A stretch of DNA of 64,000 bases from contig NW_005178895.1 in assembly GCF_000350225.1 (NCBI RefSeq), positions 124,001-188,000 of the forward strand. Direction: 5' to 3'. The stretch is from Chondrus crispus. Lineage: Eukaryota > Rhodophyta > Florideophyceae > Gigartinales > Gigartinaceae. The notes below the pieces were generated by a model. The model was given only the letters and a program-made list of their open reading frames with translations. It had not been told where the DNA came from and searched no databases. Shown in pieces: positions 9,022-18,900 of the stretch. Position numbers and translations under genes: made by a program. The stretch's first letter is position 1; each line of letters starts with the position of its first letter.

Positions 9022-12000
9022 TTACCCCATTCGTGGAGGGTATCCTTGCCGCTTTGTAAGATAATAGAACCTTTCGCCTGAAAGAAGTCCAGCTGCGTGC
9101 GTAATCACGCCGACATTTTCACTGATGTGACAGTGGGTCTCTGGTGAAGACATAGAACACGCATGTATCAGCCCAACCCTTCTCACATTTCCAGTCAGTC
9201 TTAGTAAGGTTAATGGTGTACCGGGGGGAACGTGTAGGGTTCTATCCTCATGTAACGTGCATTTTCGCACAAAAACGAATGGAGAACTCTCGATACAATA
9301 TTCTCCAGCACCAGACTGGTGGTCCTTCCAAGATACAAATGCCTCGACAGCAAAAACAACAAGTATGTAATTGTCCGGACTGGCCTGCATTTCAAGAAGA
9401 CTCGGCTGCTCCTCGAGTAGGTCTCCTGTCATGTCATGACGCACAAGCGATTGAATGGCGTTTCCTACACGAATACAATCGTGAGGATATGAATGCCCGG
9501 ATGTGCTCGACCTAAATATGTTTTGTTTAAACCGGCGCGCCTTCTTGAAGAACGTTACTTTGCGCTCGCCATCGAATTGGAGAATAACTGACTGATTGAG
9601 CAACTTCATCATACCTGTATGCGACGTCGATGTCTTTTCTGTACCGTTCAGAACCCACTTAGAATGTGACCCATCACCACGCGGACCGGGCGATGTTTTT
9701 CCTACCAGCTTACGCAACAACGGCTTGATTAGTAAGTCCTCTGTCAGCTGGCTTTCGAATGAGGTAGTGTCTAGATGTTCCGATGGAGTACTTTTCTGAC
9801 CGGTCAAGAATGTACCGAAGTCGTTTTTATGTTCCTGTGACAAGGGGTTCTCCACTATCTTTTCTGTTAGTGCCGCAAGACGGTCTTGCCAGTCGTCAGA
9901 AAGTGCATGCTGTACTGCTTGTAAATGGGGATTTCTTCTGTTAGAACGGGAAATGCCTCGCTTTAATGGCTGATGGGCAAACTCAAAGACGAGTTCACCA
10001 AAATGGCGCACATGACCCATCGCCGCGACTGAGTGAGTATACAACTCGATTAGCCTGTGCAAGTTTGGTTTGTCTATGTTCTTCTTTGCTAGTTCAGACT
10101 GACCACAAAGCTTATCGCACAAGGAAACGTACTGACGAGACATGTCCTGTAGCTCAACGGTACTCGCCCGACCACGATCCGAGTTGAACAGCCTCACCGC
10201 CTCTTTCCCGTCGATAAGAAGGCTTGGATACCAATACGTTTTTGTTACTAGGGCTGAATAAAGTTGTAGGCATTTTACAGCATGTAGAAGCGCACTTGAT
10301 TGTTCATCATTCCGCCGTGCTCCACAATCCATGTTTTCACCGCAAAAGTCCTGAAAAACTTTGTCAGCAAGGACAAGTGTGCAGAACACGCCGCTGATCG
10401 ACGTGGAAAAGAGCTTCTTATCCTTGAAATCAAACAATTTGTTTTGAATCACAAGATTGTTTGCTCGGAGCGCCTCGCAAACCCGTGATTCAACGTGTCG
10501 AACAGCTTCTTCATCATGAAGTAGCATGAAGCAAGTTGTTAAAATATTGATAGCGTTACCAGACAGCAAATGGTCAGGTGCCACCAAAACGGAACGGTAA
10601 GGGTCGAACATGGCATTAAAGATTGGATGGCCGCAACTTGCGATCGGTATTTTGCCGCTGGACTGTGCACGCGTCAGTTTCTGATATAGCAACAGCAAAG
10701 GGCTACCAGAAACCTTGCGGGATGATTCTTGCTCCATACCAAGGTGATGTAATAGCGAAGAAAATTCCCTCTCATTTATGTTCGCCCCACGAATGGCATC
10801 TGTTCGTGGACCTGAACGAAAGCTGCAAGAATCTGCGCTGTGCTCGTCGGTGGTAAAGCCATGACGAGACTGTGCTGGATCAAGTTTCTGAACTCTAAAA
10901 GAACAAAGATGACAGGCTGCATCAGCATTGTGGCCGAGCAAGTCTGAAACATGGGCAATTTCGAGAAAATCAGCAACATATGCCACGACTTGGATGAAAA
11001 CGGTGATTGCAAGCCCAGCTCCATCAACAGTTTTAATACCGTCGGTTGCTGCAGTCTCGAGATCTTCTGATATGATGCGCAAAACTTCACTGGATTCTAC
11101 TCCCGGGGGAGTGAGTCCGAGCAACCTGACCGACTTGCGGCCAGTGCGATGCCTTGGTAGTAAGTTGAGGGGAAGCATGTATATTCCTCCGGCAGAACCT
11201 TGTTTCTCCTTGTATTAAGAGAACCCGTCCGAGTACAGTAGTATTCTGTACACAAAGAAACGACTACCATCCAGCAGCGTACCAGTAGACTTGTCACATG
11301 GGCATTGAAATTCATCGACATAATTTCTAACTCCTATTGTGCCTATATCAAGTACGTCTTCATGCGATGAGTTACAATATGGGCCACTCTGTTGCTTTGA
11401 ATTTAATACAACGTCAGATACCATCTGTTTGAATGCTCTGCACCACTGGAATTTACGTCCTTCTCTGTCGCTGTTGGTAGTTGGAATCCAAACAATTTCA
11501 ATCGGCCATGTTGTTCCAGTATTGCTGCAAAGTCTGTGTGCAAGAAAGCACACGTGATCTGATATGGACAAATACAGCTGAGTGCAAAGATCGCCCTCCT
11601 TCATGAATTCCTCACCTCCAGGGCCCCAGAAGTGGGCAATGTCCGAATCGGCGTTCAGTCTGAACTTGGAGCTCACCAGTACAGTTTTCCCTATGTTAGC
11701 ATGCAGAAGGTAGTGGGATCTTTCTCCCCTTGTGAAAGAGAGTCCGCTGACGGAATGATAAGAATGTCTGCCGCTGTCTGTAGACCCGTCTCGTTGCCCG
11801 GGCGTACTTGACATTGCAATGTTCACAGATGTTCCAACCTTGTAAAAAGAGGAACGGGAAAAGTCTCCGTGTTGTTTCGAGAATGCACTAGAGTTGGGCT
11901 GACACAAGACTGAATTCCTTCTTGAAACCATCGGAATTCTGTTAGCCGTCGTGAAAACCGGATCGAGAACACCACCTTTGGCTTCAGCCAAGCATCCCTG

Positions 12001-12816
12001 TTCCAAGAGCATCCACGTGGGTCTGAATGATACATCCCGCCGCGCCCAAGAGCTTGGTAGAATAACTTCGGCCTCAGCTACAGCCGAAGTTGGATGAGGA
12101 TCCACCGATAAATCGGAACGCGATACTGGGGAAGTCGATTGCCTGGCACCGGCTTTTTTCAAGTCGACGGGAAATACACATCTCCGAGAAACAGGAAAGC
12201 TTTTCTCGCGCAAGTAAGGCAAAAGATTGCGCTGGATCGATGAGTATGAAGGCAAAGGCTTTTCGTGGGGCGCATATCTTCCAAGTAACCAGTTAACTGT
12301 GTCCCGGAAGTATTCGAATTGATCAATCGTGAACCTGTTCGTACCACTGACGGCTAACAATGACAACAATTGCTGCCACGTTGATACGCATCTCCGGTCC
12401 AAAGGTATGTCCTCATAAGAAGCGCTCACATCTGAAGTAGGGGAAGGAGGCAATGCGCCATCGATAAAAGCATCTTCACTTGTATTAGAGATGGATGCCA
12501 AATGCTCGTCTCTTTCCTTATCCTGAGTGGTGCCCTCTGTTTCAACGAGTGGATTTTCCGTTAACGCATTGGGATCGTCTTGATCTGAATCGAAGGAGAG
12601 CCTTCTTTTCACTAAATCGTCAAAAGATTGAGTTTCAGCTCCAGATTTGTTCTTTTCAATAGAATGTAGGAAACCGGCTGGACTTGCAACTTTGTTTGGA
12701 TCTGTGTAGCGCGGCAATCTTTCAATCCAGCTAAACCGCTCCTTAGCTCGCTTAACGTCCCTCTTTGGCCGAGGTCTTTTCCGTTGTGATGACTTGTTAC
12801 CCGAATGACTCTGCAT
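9022..12816 (-). pseudogene. tnp2: tnp2-type (CACTA/EnSpm-like) transposase with one in-frame stop
   Basis: One reading frame runs from an ATG at 12816 to TAA at 9024-9022, broken only by a TAA at 11217-11215. The 533 codons before it and the 730 after are in the same frame. The stop follows LLYSDGFS and precedes YKEKQGSAGGIYMLPLNL, inside what should be the most conserved core. CACTA and related tnp2/Plavaka transposases have a YxDGF motif holding the first catalytic Asp, then an LGLTPPG-like segment and a GHxxxxxCxxC motif. All three are present here (LLYSDGF, LGLTPPG, GHNADAACHLC). The first ~400 residues are basic and acidic low-complexity, as in N-terminal DNA-binding parts. Terminal inverted repeats were not found. 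The upstream TTG-initiated extension to 12879 was rejected in favour of the first ATG. A CAA-to-TAA change would explain the break; stop readthrough or an assembly error is possible. Confidence 0.75.
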
Positions 12817-13288
12817 ATCAACGAATATGTGCACAACAGTGTCTGGAAGAGGGAGAAAGTGGAAACGGGAGAGGTGCAAGAGGAAGAAAGTCGGAACGGA
12901 CGACGATAAAAAACATATGCCATTGTATGGTGGGATGGTATGGTAGCCACATAAGAACGGGACGACATACCGACAGATACAAAGACTTTTTCGCGGGAAA
13001 TGGAAACGAAATTTGAATCTGAGAAGTCTACAGCAATGTTTAGCATTAAAAAGTGGGCTCCATGGCTCTTGTCGCGCGCCGCAAGTGGGGAGGAATGGTG
13101 TAAAGTACTTTAAGGTCCATTTTTACCGCTCTTCCGCCTCCGCCTCTTCTCCATCCCCGACACAAACGTCGCCCTGCCCGCCAATCATCACGCTGCTCGC
13201 GTTCATCAAGAGCCCCTCCAGTTTAATATTGGTCTAAATCATTACTTCATGATCAAGAGCAAAGCAGTCCAGAGCATTGATTTTCAAA
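12817..13288. promoter_or_regulatory. Divergent promoter region between transposase and 13289 gene
   Basis: 472 bp separate two divergent start codons (12816 minus, 13289 plus), so promoters for both should be here. No clear TATA box or repeated site was picked out. Confidence 0.35.
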
Positions 13289-13480
13289 ATGACGGGTAAG
13301 GGTGAAGGTGGCCGCACAAACAAGGCAAGGCAGAAGCGTTCTACCGGTGTCGGCCCAAGCTACCAGAGAAGAGTGAGAAGAAAGGTAACGGGGAGCGATG
13401 CACTGTCGATATTTCCCAGAAGTGACTCACCTCCCATCCATGGGGGCCATGCGGAGAGACGGAAACGTCCAACTCCCATG
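13289..13480 (+). pseudogene. 5' part of an unknown gene split by the copia element
   Basis: An ATG at 13289 starts 64 codons of a very basic Gly/Arg/Lys-rich N-terminus (MTGKGEGGRTNKARQKR at its start). The last codon is the ATG of the 5-bp target duplication CCATG, and the first LTR bases then give a stop after one codon. After the element, the duplicated CCATG at 21368-21372 restores the same phase, and the frame resumes at GAG 21373. The copia insertion is therefore in frame within one former ORF. Function not recognised. Confidence 0.6.
13476..13480. repeat. Target-site duplication CCATG, left
   Basis: CCATG directly before the 5' LTR matches CCATG directly after the 3' LTR (21368-21372). 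A 5-bp duplication is usual for Ty1/copia integrases. Confidence 0.9.
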
Positions 13481-14748
13481 TATTGAAAATGTGCGACCAC
13501 ATGCTGTTATCTGAAAAGTGCAAAATCGAGTGACACGTGTACATGACTGCACGGTCCGGGCGCTCTTACCCATATCACGACATGACACGTGTAAAATCCC
13601 AGATTTTGGGGTTCCGGGGACGAAAGTGGCCTCTCGGAGGGTCATGCAAATTTGCATAGTTTTGCCAAGTGGAACCTTGGCCCGTAGCACTATAGACTAC
13701 ACAGGAAATACTGCAATTCTATTGGCCCTCAGGTCTAATGCTGCATATCTATTGGTCGAGCGTTGTCCACGTGTGCGTCATTGGCCTTGTGATGTACTTT
13801 AAATGGCCTGTATATGCCATAATTACGTTGTTTTGGGGGTTTCAAGTGGTTTGCCATGGTTGTAATGGGTAACTGCATGGGGCCCCCGGGCGGGACACAT
13901 GTATCCCGTGTACACATGTACACGTCGCCAGGTGGATTCGTGTACGTACACATGTACACGCATCCAGGTGTATGCACATGAGGGTTTACAGTTTTACAGT
14001 GTCAGACTGTTTGCGATCCTGCGCGTGTCTGAGTACAGTACATGTGAATCAAAAGTACAACAAGTACTTCTCGCGAGAGGAATACAGTTGTGCGATTATT
14101 CTGTGTACGCGTCACGCTGTATGCCAGTCTTGCGTGAGCACGCGCCGTTGCACTGTGCTCTCGTCATGGTGCGCCGTTGGATGCAAGTTCATGACAGTAC
14201 TCGTGTGATTTACATGTATTCTCATGTGAGTTGTGTAGAAAGTCTGGATGCACATTGTTATAACTTGCCATAATTATCTGACAGTGCTTGGCGAAATTAG
14301 TAAGGTGAGAAACAAGGATACGTATGGCGATTGTGATATGAGAGACGTTTGCGTTGTTGGAAATAGACAAGTGCCAAGTTGTTCGTTGCACAACAATGAA
14401 GTCTGGCATGACTGGATGCAGATTAGTAAGGTGTGAAACAGTTGCATGCATAGGGCCATGGTTTACAGTCATTTGGAATGTGTAGAAATAGTTGTGAGCT
14501 AATAGTTACGAATCGATTCGTAAGGTGGAAATCGAACAGTATGGTCGGGCCACAAGAGGACCGCGCTTGGTCGCGCATAGTAGAGTATGGTTTACTGGGA
14601 GTCGGAGTAGAGCGATAGTGTAGCTAGCACTCGAAGTGTATAAGTATCGCAGGAAAACGGCTTCAAAGTAAACCTCGGCACCAACTCCTTCACTCACACA
14701 CATCAACCTGCCTTCTTTCTTTCCCTTGCCCCTCCGAACCTACCATTA
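13481..14748 (+). repeat. 5' LTR of the copia element
   Basis: 1268 bp, starting TATTGAAAATG and ending CCTACCATTA. A TATA-like box TATAAGTA lies at 14639-14646, which would place transcription start near 14670. The first half holds several ACACGTGT or CACGTGT sites and nested palindromes of the type GTGTACACATGTACAC at about 13910-13960. Small open frames inside occur in both LTRs and look incidental. Confidence 0.9.
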
Positions 14749-14763
14749 GGTTATGGGCCCAGT
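14749..14763 (+). other. Primer-binding site of half-tRNA-iMet type
   Basis: GGTTATGGGCCCAGT directly follows the LTR. It is complementary to the anticodon stem-loop of eukaryotic initiator tRNA-Met, whose stem-loop contains GGGCCCATAACC. Drosophila copia is known to be primed by a 5' half-molecule of this tRNA through the same region, so this element most likely uses the same unusual priming. Confidence 0.8.
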
Positions 14764-15125
14764 CCCTCGCTGTCGTTTCACTGCATGAGTCTGTCGTTCT
14801 CGTTCCGTTGTTTCTGCCGTCGTTGTCGCTGTCGTTTTCGCTGCCGTTTCTCGTCGTTCTTTCCGCTGGTCTTCTCGCTGTCGTTGTCGCTCTCGTTCTT
14901 GCCGTCGTTCTTGGTTTTGGTTTTCGCTGCTGCTGTCGTTCTTGCTCTCTTGTGTGAATTGGTTTTGGTCATCGCCCCCGCTGTCTTCGTTGTCTTCGTT
15001 CTTGGTTTGGCTTTCGTTCTTGCTGTGGTTCTTGCTGCTGTCTCTGTCTTTGGTCTTCGTCTTCGTTTCCGCTCCCGCTACCGCCGTCGTCGTCAATCTC
15101 GCATTTGGTTTTTCTTCGTTCTCTC
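14764..15125 (+). repeat. Low-complexity CGTT/GTCGTT-rich leader
   Basis: About 360 nt of imperfect short repeats built from words such as GTCGTT, CGCTGTCGTT and TTCGTT, between the primer site and the first splice donor. The frames here encode only Ser/Phe/Leu/Arg runs. It may serve as an unstructured 5' leader or packaging region, or simply be slippage-prone DNA. Confidence 0.6.
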
Positions 15126-15797
15126 ATGCAAAGTAAGTTTTGAGTTTCTTTCCATTCCCTACACATCTAAGTGATTGTCTTTGCACGTTTTGGTGGTTCT
15201 TAAGAGCAATAATTCCAAAATCTGTTACTGACGATTATCTTCATATTCCTTATTGTGAATACCTGTTTTTACGGGGTTGTGTTAGATCTGGAATTAGTAC
15301 CGGTGCGCTCTGCGCCTGGGAAGCTGGTCACCGGTCGAACGGTTCGGACATCGGAGGTCGTATCCGTTGAGGTGCTTGAGCCTGAGGATCAACCTTCACC
15401 TCGGCTCGCGCTTCCGGGTCCGTCCTCGAGTTGCGCACCATATAGGATTCCTCGTATTCCGCGCTCTGTTCCCGCACCAATAAAGAGAACTACGCATCGA
15501 CTTTCTGCTCGGAAAGCGGCTGTTCTCGCGGATAAGCAGTTTAAGCGTGAGCGCAAGAGGAATCGGAAGGTGTGCCCCCGGTATAAGCGGTATTGTAAAG
15601 TGTGCGGCGTTAGTGGCAATAGTGCGAAGGCCTTTTACGACCACATTCAGTCTAGGTCTCATCGCATTCAAGTTGCCAACGCTAAGGAGACTCCGCGTTG
15701 TATCCCTTGCAATCGCGTCTTTGAGTCTCACGGGCACCTGAAGTGCCACGAGAACGGTGCCGCACACTTAAAGGTAGTTTGTGAACAGAATCGTTAG
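15126..15797 (+). CDS. Spliced accessory ORF with two U1-type C2H2 zinc fingers
   Basis: The open frame ending at 15797 contains no ATG. A donor GTAAGT at 15133 and an acceptor TTGTGTTAG ending at 15285 define a 153-nt intron. Joining 15126-15132 (ATG CAA A) to 15286-15797 opens the frame and gives a 172-residue protein. Near the C-terminus are two fingers of the form C-x2-C-x12-H-x5-H: one starting YCKVCGVSG, the second CIPCNRVF. That spacing is typical of U1/matrin/JAZ-type fingers that bind RNA or dsRNA. A basic stretch (KRERKRNRK) precedes them. It is separate from the Gag CCHC knuckle and lies 172 nt upstream of gag. Likely roles are RNA binding, packaging or regulation. The intron is predicted, not shown. 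Confidence 0.6.
15133..15285 (+). other. Predicted intron in the copia 5' region
   Basis: GT at 15133-15134 within AAGTAAGTT and AG at 15284-15285 after a T/G-rich run. Removal places an ATG seven nucleotides before the junction in frame with the zinc-finger ORF, which otherwise has no start. The coincidence of donor, acceptor, phase and ATG supports it. Confidence 0.5.
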
Positions 15798-15969
15798 GGA
15801 TTTCTTCCAAATAAATTCACATATCTGTTCGCAAATTTCTCCTAGTGCAACTTCATAGTAATCATATCGAACTTCTTAGACGGGTGGGCTTGCCATTGTG
15901 TTGACTATCGGTTAACGGCTTGGGATCCCCGAACGGATTTTCGAATACTTGAAGTTTATTTGCACTAAA
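15798..15969 (+). other. Spacer between zinc-finger ORF and gag-pol
   Basis: Short untranslated gap. A second splice acceptor could lie here to deliver gag-pol to ribosomes, but none stands out. Confidence 0.3.
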
Positions 15970-18900
15970 ATGGAAGATCAAGGAGGAGGAGGATCCATCA
16001 GAATCGACAAACTGACGGACTCCAACTTCTACGTGTGGAAGCAGAAAATACAACTTCTGCTTGCTCTACGTGATGTTGACCAATACATCGTTGAGGGAAG
16101 AGTTCCAAGTGAGGAACGCGCGGAAGAGCGTAAGAAGTGGATCAGAGGTGACAGTAAAGCTAAAGCACTGATTGGTCTCTCCCTATCAGATGAGCATCTT
16201 GAGCATGTACGTGATGTTGATACTGCTCATGAGATGTGGGAAGCTATTGTCAACGTGTTTGAGAGGCACACTTTGCTGAACAAACTAGCTGCACGTCGTG
16301 AGTTCTACACTGTGAAGATGCTTTCCGGTGAAAAGGTGCTTGCATACATCAATCGTGTCAAACAGCTGGCAGCCATCCTCAAGTCAATGAGCGTAAACAT
16401 CGATGACAAGGAGATGGCCATGGCAGTGCTCAACGGTCTGCCTGCCCGTTTCGAGGCTCTCATCGTTGCACTTGATGCTCTCGGTAATGAGGAAAAGATA
16501 TTCAGTTTGGACTTTGTGAAAAGTCGTCTGCTGCAGGAAGAGCAACGAGCAAACATGAAGTCTAGCTCCTCACAGACATCGGCTCTGGTTAATCGTGCCC
16601 CGAACAATCGGGACATAAACGATTACAAATGCACGAACTGCGGTCATACAGGCCATACGGCAACCCGCTGCTGGGGAAAGGATTTGAATGGGCGTCGCCC
16701 GGCTCCTCCTAGCGGATATAAACCGCGTATGTCTCAGCGGAAACAATCTGCATTTGTCACACAGAAACCTGATCCCGACATGGTTGTAAACAGCGTCGAC
16801 TTCACATGTCTGATGTCGAAAGCTTCGCACACGAACGATATGGAGATGTTGCCTTCGTGGCTCGTAGATTCAGCTTGTACAGCTCATATTACATATGACC
16901 GATCTCTGTTTGCAACGTATGAGCCGCTTGAATCCGCCTCTGTTCAGATGGGAACCAAGGCTAGTGCAAAGGTTGCCGGCCGTGGTGACGTTCACTTGAA
17001 GTTAAATGTGAATGGCCGCATCGAACCGTGCAAGTTGACGGATGTATTGCACGTTCCGGACTTTGCGTTCTCTCTGCTCTCTGTCAGTCGAATGACTGAA
17101 CTTGGACTAAAAGTTGGGTTTGAAAATGGAAAATGCATGATCAGACGAAGCTCAACTGTAGTGGCGACTGCGACATTGGTTGGAGAACTTTACGTTCTCG
17201 ACATCGTCAGTGACATCGGATCTGCACATGCTGCCACCCTGCAAACGTGGCATGAGCGCTTTGCACATGTGCATTCTCAAGGTATTGCTTCGATGATTCG
17301 TGACAATGTGGTAAGTGGAGTCAAACTACTTGGTAATGAGGCTAACAAAATCAACAATACTGACAATGATTGCATCTCTGAAAAATGTTCTGCGTGCGTC
17401 TACGGCAAAGCCACTCGATCTGTGATCCCAAAAGAGCGGTCCTCGAGGCGGGCATACTTCTGTCTAGACTTAGTTCACTCTGATGTTTGTGGCCCCTTAG
17501 AGGTGCAGTCCATTGGTGGTGCCAAGTACTTCATTACCTTCATAGATGATCACTCAAACTGGTCAGTAGTGTACCCTATGCACCATAAATCAGAAGCATT
17601 TGAACGATACAAAATGTTTGCACAACTTGCTCAGACTCACACTGGTCGCAAGATCAAAGTGCTTCGCACCGATCGAGGTGGTGAGTATCTGTCCACGGAG
17701 TTTAAGTCTTTTCTGATTGCAAATGGTACTCAGCATCAAATGACGACCGCGTACACACCGGAGCAAAATGGCGTCGCCGAGCGACTGAACAGAACTTTGG
17801 TAAACTTGGTGCGCTCCATGCTAGCGCACAAGAAAGTTACAAAGGGGTTCTGGGCAGAAGCACTTGCCAATGCAGTGTACGTTCGAAATCGAGTCACGTC
17901 ACGTGCCATTCCCCCCAAGATGACCCCATACCACTTATGGATGAAATCTGTGCCAAATGTTGGTCATTTGCGTGTTTTCGGTTCAAAGTGTTGGTATACA
18001 TTACCAAAACACAACATCCAGAAACTTGACGCCCGTGCAAAGGAGGCAATGTTTCTGGGGTATGCTGAAAATACGAAAGCTTACAAGTTGTGGGATGGTG
18101 ATTTGCACAAAGTGATCGTATCCAGAGATGTTACTTTTGACGAGTCCACGGGAGGCAAATCTGGTGAACCGATGGATACAAACGAGGAGGCTACAACTGA
18201 TGATGACACAATCAACTTGAACATCGATGAGGAAGTTGCAGAAAATGATGCAGTGGCATCAGAAGCATCATCGCCGGATGAACAACAAGACTCTGATGAA
18301 TCCTCCAACTCCTCGCCAACTGCAGGGGAGGACGAAACTACCGAAACAGTTGAGCAACACGTAGTTGAGGAAGAAACAATTGATCCGCCAACTAATCTCC
18401 GTCGGTCCACTCGCGTTCGCAAAACGCCTGGGGCGTGGTGGGCAGCAGCTTTGGTGACTGCTGGACTCCTTAGCCACGCCCACGTGATAACGGAAATTCC
18501 AAACTCGTACAAGCAAGCTATGGATTCTCCAAAAGCTCGCTTCTGGCAGAAGGGCATCGACAAAGAACTTGCTTCACAACACAAAAACAAAACATGGACA
18601 CTTGTTCCAAGATCTCAAGCATCAAACGTCCTGACGTCCAGGTGGGTTTTCGGAGTGAAGCAACTTCCTGACGAGTCCGGAAAATTGGTCGAAACTGCAA
18701 AGGGACGTCTTGTGGCACGAGGCTTTCAACAAGTAGAAGGCATTGATTACACTGAAACTTTCGCCCCTGTCATCAAGTTCACAACTATCCGTCTGCTGCT
18801 GGCACTGGTTGCGCACTTTGACCTTGAGCTGCATCAGATGGACGTGGTGACTGCCTTCCTCAACGGTGAACTTCACGAAGAAATCTATATGGAGCAACCT

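Noticed and set aside
11179-11217. Intron removing the TAA in the transposase
   Set aside because: The frame continues unchanged directly after the stop with conserved residues and there is no suitable GT-AG pair, so a nonsense change is simpler.
13518-14706. Several 60-124-codon frames in the copia LTR, repeated at 20137-21325
   Set aside because: They lie inside LTR sequence on both strands and look incidental. Their identity reflects LTR identity only.
14785-15174. 129-codon frame of Ser/Phe/Leu/Arg runs after the copia primer site
   Set aside because: It is a translation of short GTCGTT-like repeats and has no domain; the splice model uses a later ATG.
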